From contig CAVXXW010000002.1 of NCBI GenBank assembly GCA_963765785.1, positions 1-64,000 on the forward strand: a DNA stretch of 64,000 nucleotides, given 5' to 3'. A program made the translations under genes and the position numbers. Below the pieces are notes generated by a model. It saw only the letters and a program-made list of their open reading frames with translations. It was not told where the DNA came from and made no database searches. This stretch comes from AC-32 sp963765785 (GTDB taxonomy: Bacteria > Actinomycetota > Thermoleophilia > Gaiellales > Gaiellaceae). Below, in pieces: positions 61,753-64,000 of the stretch (its first letter is position 1; every line of letters begins with the position of its first letter).

Positions 61753-64000
61753 TCATCGGACCCTCAGCGACCCGTACGCGGGCTGGAAGCCGGCCATCGT
61801 CGCGCTGACGAGCAGCTTCCCTTTCTTCTTCGGGCGCACGTTGAAGGTGACCTGGCCGAGCTTGTTCGTCTTCTTGACGACGGCGCGGACGCCGACGCCC
61901 GTCAGCTTCACCTTGGCGCCGGCCAGCCGCTTCCCCTGGGCGTTCATCACGGAGACGTGAACCGTGCCCATGCGCCTGTGGCGTGCGATGCCGCTGACCT
62001 GGACCTTCAGGCGTGGCTGCAGCCGGATCGTCTGCGTCTGCGTCCAGTCGCCCTGGTTGCGATCCTCGTCGACCGCCGCGACGTGCCAGTAGAGCACGCT
62101 CGAGCCGCTGTAGCCGTAGGACGACATCGTCGGCGCGTAGCTCGTGTTGTCGGTCGTGACCGTCTCGACCGTGTGGCTGAAGTCCGGGCTCGACGCGACC
62201 TGCACCTTGTACTGCTTGGCTCCGAGGCGCGGGTTCCAGCTGAGGAGGACGTGGTCCTTGGCGCTGTCCGTCTGGGCGTTGCCGGGCTCGCCGATCGTGC
62301 GCGTGTACGTCTGCATCGCCGAGTACGGGCCGGGCGTCGTGCTCGTCGTCCCGCTCGGGAACTCGGCGCGCACGCGCCAGTGCCAGACGCCGGTGCCGCT
62401 GAACTTGATGAACGAGACCGCCGGGGTGCGGATGTCCGTGTAGTCCCGGTGCGTGCCGTCGGGCGCGTCGACCGCGAGGTCGTACTTGGCCGCGCCCTGG
62501 ACGCCGCTCCAGCCCCAGACCGGCAGCGCCTCGCCCTGCGTCGCGTTCGACGCGCTCGGCACCGGAGCCCCGAGCTTCTTCTGAAACGTGCCGACCGCGG
62601 ACCAGCTCAGGCCGGTCAGGTTCTCGTCGTCCGCGCGGACGCGCCAGTAGAGGACGGTGTCGGCCGGATAGGTCGTGTTGCTCGAGTACGAGGTCGCGTC
62701 GGTGACGACGTCGTCGAGCAGGTTGCCGAAGGTCGGGTCCGCCGAGACCTGCAGCCGGTAGCGCCGCGCGCCGAGCGTCGGCGTCCAGCTGAACGTCGGC
62801 TGGTCGTAGAAGACCTGCACCGAGTTCGGCGAGATCAGGGTCGGCGGCGTCGACTGCTTCTGGAACGTCCCCTTGGCCGAGTTCGGGAGGTCGACCGGCA
62901 GCGCGGCGGTTCCGTTCGCGTTGCTCGACGGCAGCACCGCCCAGTAGAAGGTCGTCGTCTCGTCGGTGTACGTCGTGGGCGTGAGGCTGTTGCGCGGGGC
63001 GTACGCAGGCACCTGCGTGAACCCTTCGTCGATCACGTTGCTGAACTGCGAGTCCTTCGCCACGACGACGAAGTAGCTGTTCGCGCCGGACAGCGCCTTC
63101 CAAGTGAAGAGCGGCGTGGTCTCAGTAGTCGAGCCGACGACCGGCGACAGGTAATCACCGCCGCAGGGGTAACCGAAGGCGCACGGAGTGGAGTCCGCGG
63201 GATCCGAGGGGTTCGGGTAGGCGACCCAGTCGAAGGCCGGCCCCACTGGCCCGGTCGAGTCCGTGCTCCCGTCCTGGAGGTAGGTGTAGTCGCCCCACAC
63301 CTCCTGACTGCCGGAGGCCCGGTCGCTGCGGGCGCGAACCCGGAAGCACCAGGTGCCGGGAGTGATCTTCGCGCCGCCACCGTCCGTGGCCAGGGTCCCC
63401 TGCCAGACCACGGGATTTCCCGTCGGCGTGCTTAGCGGAGTCCAATCGGGAACGGACGTCTTCTTGACGTGAGCGGTGTTCGTCCAGTCGCAGGCGGCGC
63501 CGGTCCAGGGAACGACCTGGACCTCGTAGCTCGCCGCGCCGGGCACGGGATCCCACCGCACGACCGGCACGTTCGTCTGGTAGCCGGCGGTCCCGGTGTC
63601 GACGTCGGTGCCAGGGTCGGCGACGTTGTCCCGCATACGGAGGTTCTTGATGCTCGTGCCGCTCACGGGGCCGGCCGGGGCGACTTTGTCGAACGTCTTC
63701 GTGAACGGCGTGCCGTTGTTCCAGACGCCGGTGTTGCCGTCCGGGTCGAGCGCGCGGACGCGCCAGTAGTAGACGTTGTCCTTCAGGACGGTCGTCGGCG
63801 AGAGCGAGGTCGCGATCGTCGTGCCGCTGCAGCACACCTTGGAGCCGAGCGCGAAGTTGGAGTCGGAGTTGACCTCGACCTCGTAGCTCGCCGCGCCCGG
63901 AACCGGGGTCCACGAGAACCTCGGGTCGAACGCCTCGGGCGCCGGGTTCTGGTCGGTGAGCTGGGTCGTGGTCCCCGACGGCCAGAGCCAGTTGAACGAC
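61753..64000 (-). CDS. Large secreted fibronectin-type-III-repeat protein (5' end beyond window)
   Basis: At least 748 residues; the frame is open to the window edge. About six beta-sandwich repeats share the pattern SYxVxV(A/S)xDxxFSNxx...T...YxWRVRAxD (e.g. AASYEVQVVPWTGAACDWTN, ARRYRLQVSADPTFGNLLDD, AKQYKVQVASSPDFSHTVET). The C-terminus has a basic Ig-like/regulatory domain (RMGTVHVSVMNAQGKRLAGA). Probably a cell-surface or secreted structural protein. The true start lies outside the window. Confidence 0.85.
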   Translation of the reverse strand, partial: SFNWLWPSGTTTQLTDQNPAPEAFDPRFSWTPVPGAASYEVEVNSDSNFALGSKVCCSGTTIATSLSPTTVLKDNVYYWRVRALDPDGNTGVWNNGTPFTKTFDKVAPAGPVSGTSIKNLRMRDNVADPGTDVDTGTAGYQTNVPVVRWDPVPGAASYEVQVVPWTGAACDWTNTAHVKKTSVPDWTPLSTPTGNPVVWQGTLATDGGGAKITPGTWCFRVRARSDRASGSQEVWGDYTYLQDGSTDSTGPVGPAFDWVAYPNPSDPADSTPCAFGYPCGGDYLSPVVGSTTETTPLFTWKALSGANSYFVVVAKDSQFSNVIDEGFTQVPAYAPRNSLTPTTYTDETTTFYWAVLPSSNANGTAALPVDLPNSAKGTFQKQSTPPTLISPNSVQVFYDQPTFSWTPTLGARRYRLQVSADPTFGNLLDDVVTDATSYSSNTTYPADTVLYWRVRADDENLTGLSWSAVGTFQKKLGAPVPSASNATQGEALPVWGWSGVQGAAKYDLAVDAPDGTHRDYTDIRTPAVSFIKFSGTGVWHWRVRAEFPSGTTSTTPGPYSAMQTYTRTIGEPGNAQTDSAKDHVLLSWNPRLGAKQYKVQVASSPDFSHTVETVTTDNTSYAPTMSSYGYSGSSVLYWHVAAVDEDRNQGDWTQTQTIRLQPRLKVQVSGIARHRRMGTVHVSVMNAQGKRLAGAKVKLTGVGVRAVVKKTNKLGQVTFNVRPKKKGKLLVSATMAGFQPAYGSLRVR

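Noticed and set aside
61957..63435. 492-codon plus-strand ORF over the fibronectin-repeat gene
   Set aside because: Arg/Val-rich shadow; the minus frame has regular beta-sandwich repeats.

Overview
The window is GC-rich bacterial DNA. The gene content fits an actinobacterium, most likely of class Thermoleophilia (Gaiella/Solirubrobacter-like): a cyclic 2,3-diphosphoglycerate synthetase next to a carbamate kinase, a MshEN-domain protein, DUF4331, a DEDD-exonuclease/GIY-YIG fusion and a very long CtpI-type P-type ATPase. This placement is inferred from gene families, since no marker gene is present.

Layout. (1) 1-16.1 kb is ordinary chromosome. It has a beta-propeller protein and a MarR regulator sharing two operators, then RlmD-type methyltransferase / phosphoesterase / YjbQ on the minus strand, an M3-like peptidase, cDPG synthetase plus carbamate kinase, and a plus-strand cluster DUF4331 - TPR protein - two nickel/cobalt-type transporters - anti-sigma - ECF sigma. 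(2) 16.1-22.4 kb is a 6.2-kb integrative element in the 3' half of tRNA-Ala(TGC). It has 46-bp att repeats, integrase, excisionase, a ribbon-helix-helix protein, a rolling-circle Rep, and cargo: a frameshifted SIR2-like gene and a TetR/SDR pair. The integrase frame reads into the tRNA when integrated. In the circular form it would stay open for 78 more codons and overlap the rep start. (3) 22.4-44.2 kb is a plastic accessory region rich in duplicated, truncated and frameshifted genes. It holds small membrane proteins, DUF6325, DUF1269, DUF2252, SHOCT, YihY, LuxR and LAL regulators, DUF1254/DUF1214, two copies of an unrecognised 240-aa family and a PRMT-like methyltransferase. Two almost identical 554-bp copies of a potassium-channel gene lie 20,233 bp apart and bracket most of it. 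(4) 44.2-64 kb returns to ordinary chromosome: an anSME-like radical SAM enzyme, lipoproteins, a 1522-aa P-type ATPase with two small coupled genes, a collagen-like protein, cupins, a frameshifted cyclase/ATPase/TPR regulator, a DEDD/GIY-YIG nuclease, a lytic transglycosylase and a large fibronectin-repeat secreted protein cut by the window end.

The most notable signal is a shared promoter module inside region 3. Five genes or gene remnants at 30.3, 31.5, 33.3, 34.5 and 40.6 kb carry the 17-bp dyad TCRGCCRNNNYGGCYGA, running into GAG-G-C/A, then exactly 15 nt, then CGTG. The half-sites covary. This suggests one regulator (a LuxR/LAL protein or an alternative sigma factor) controls a stress-type regulon spread through the island.

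Caution: single-base frameshifts occur in at least seven large genes, including two outside the island (55-58.8 kb and 60.8-61.7 kb). Assembly error is a real alternative to pseudogenisation and needs reads to settle.
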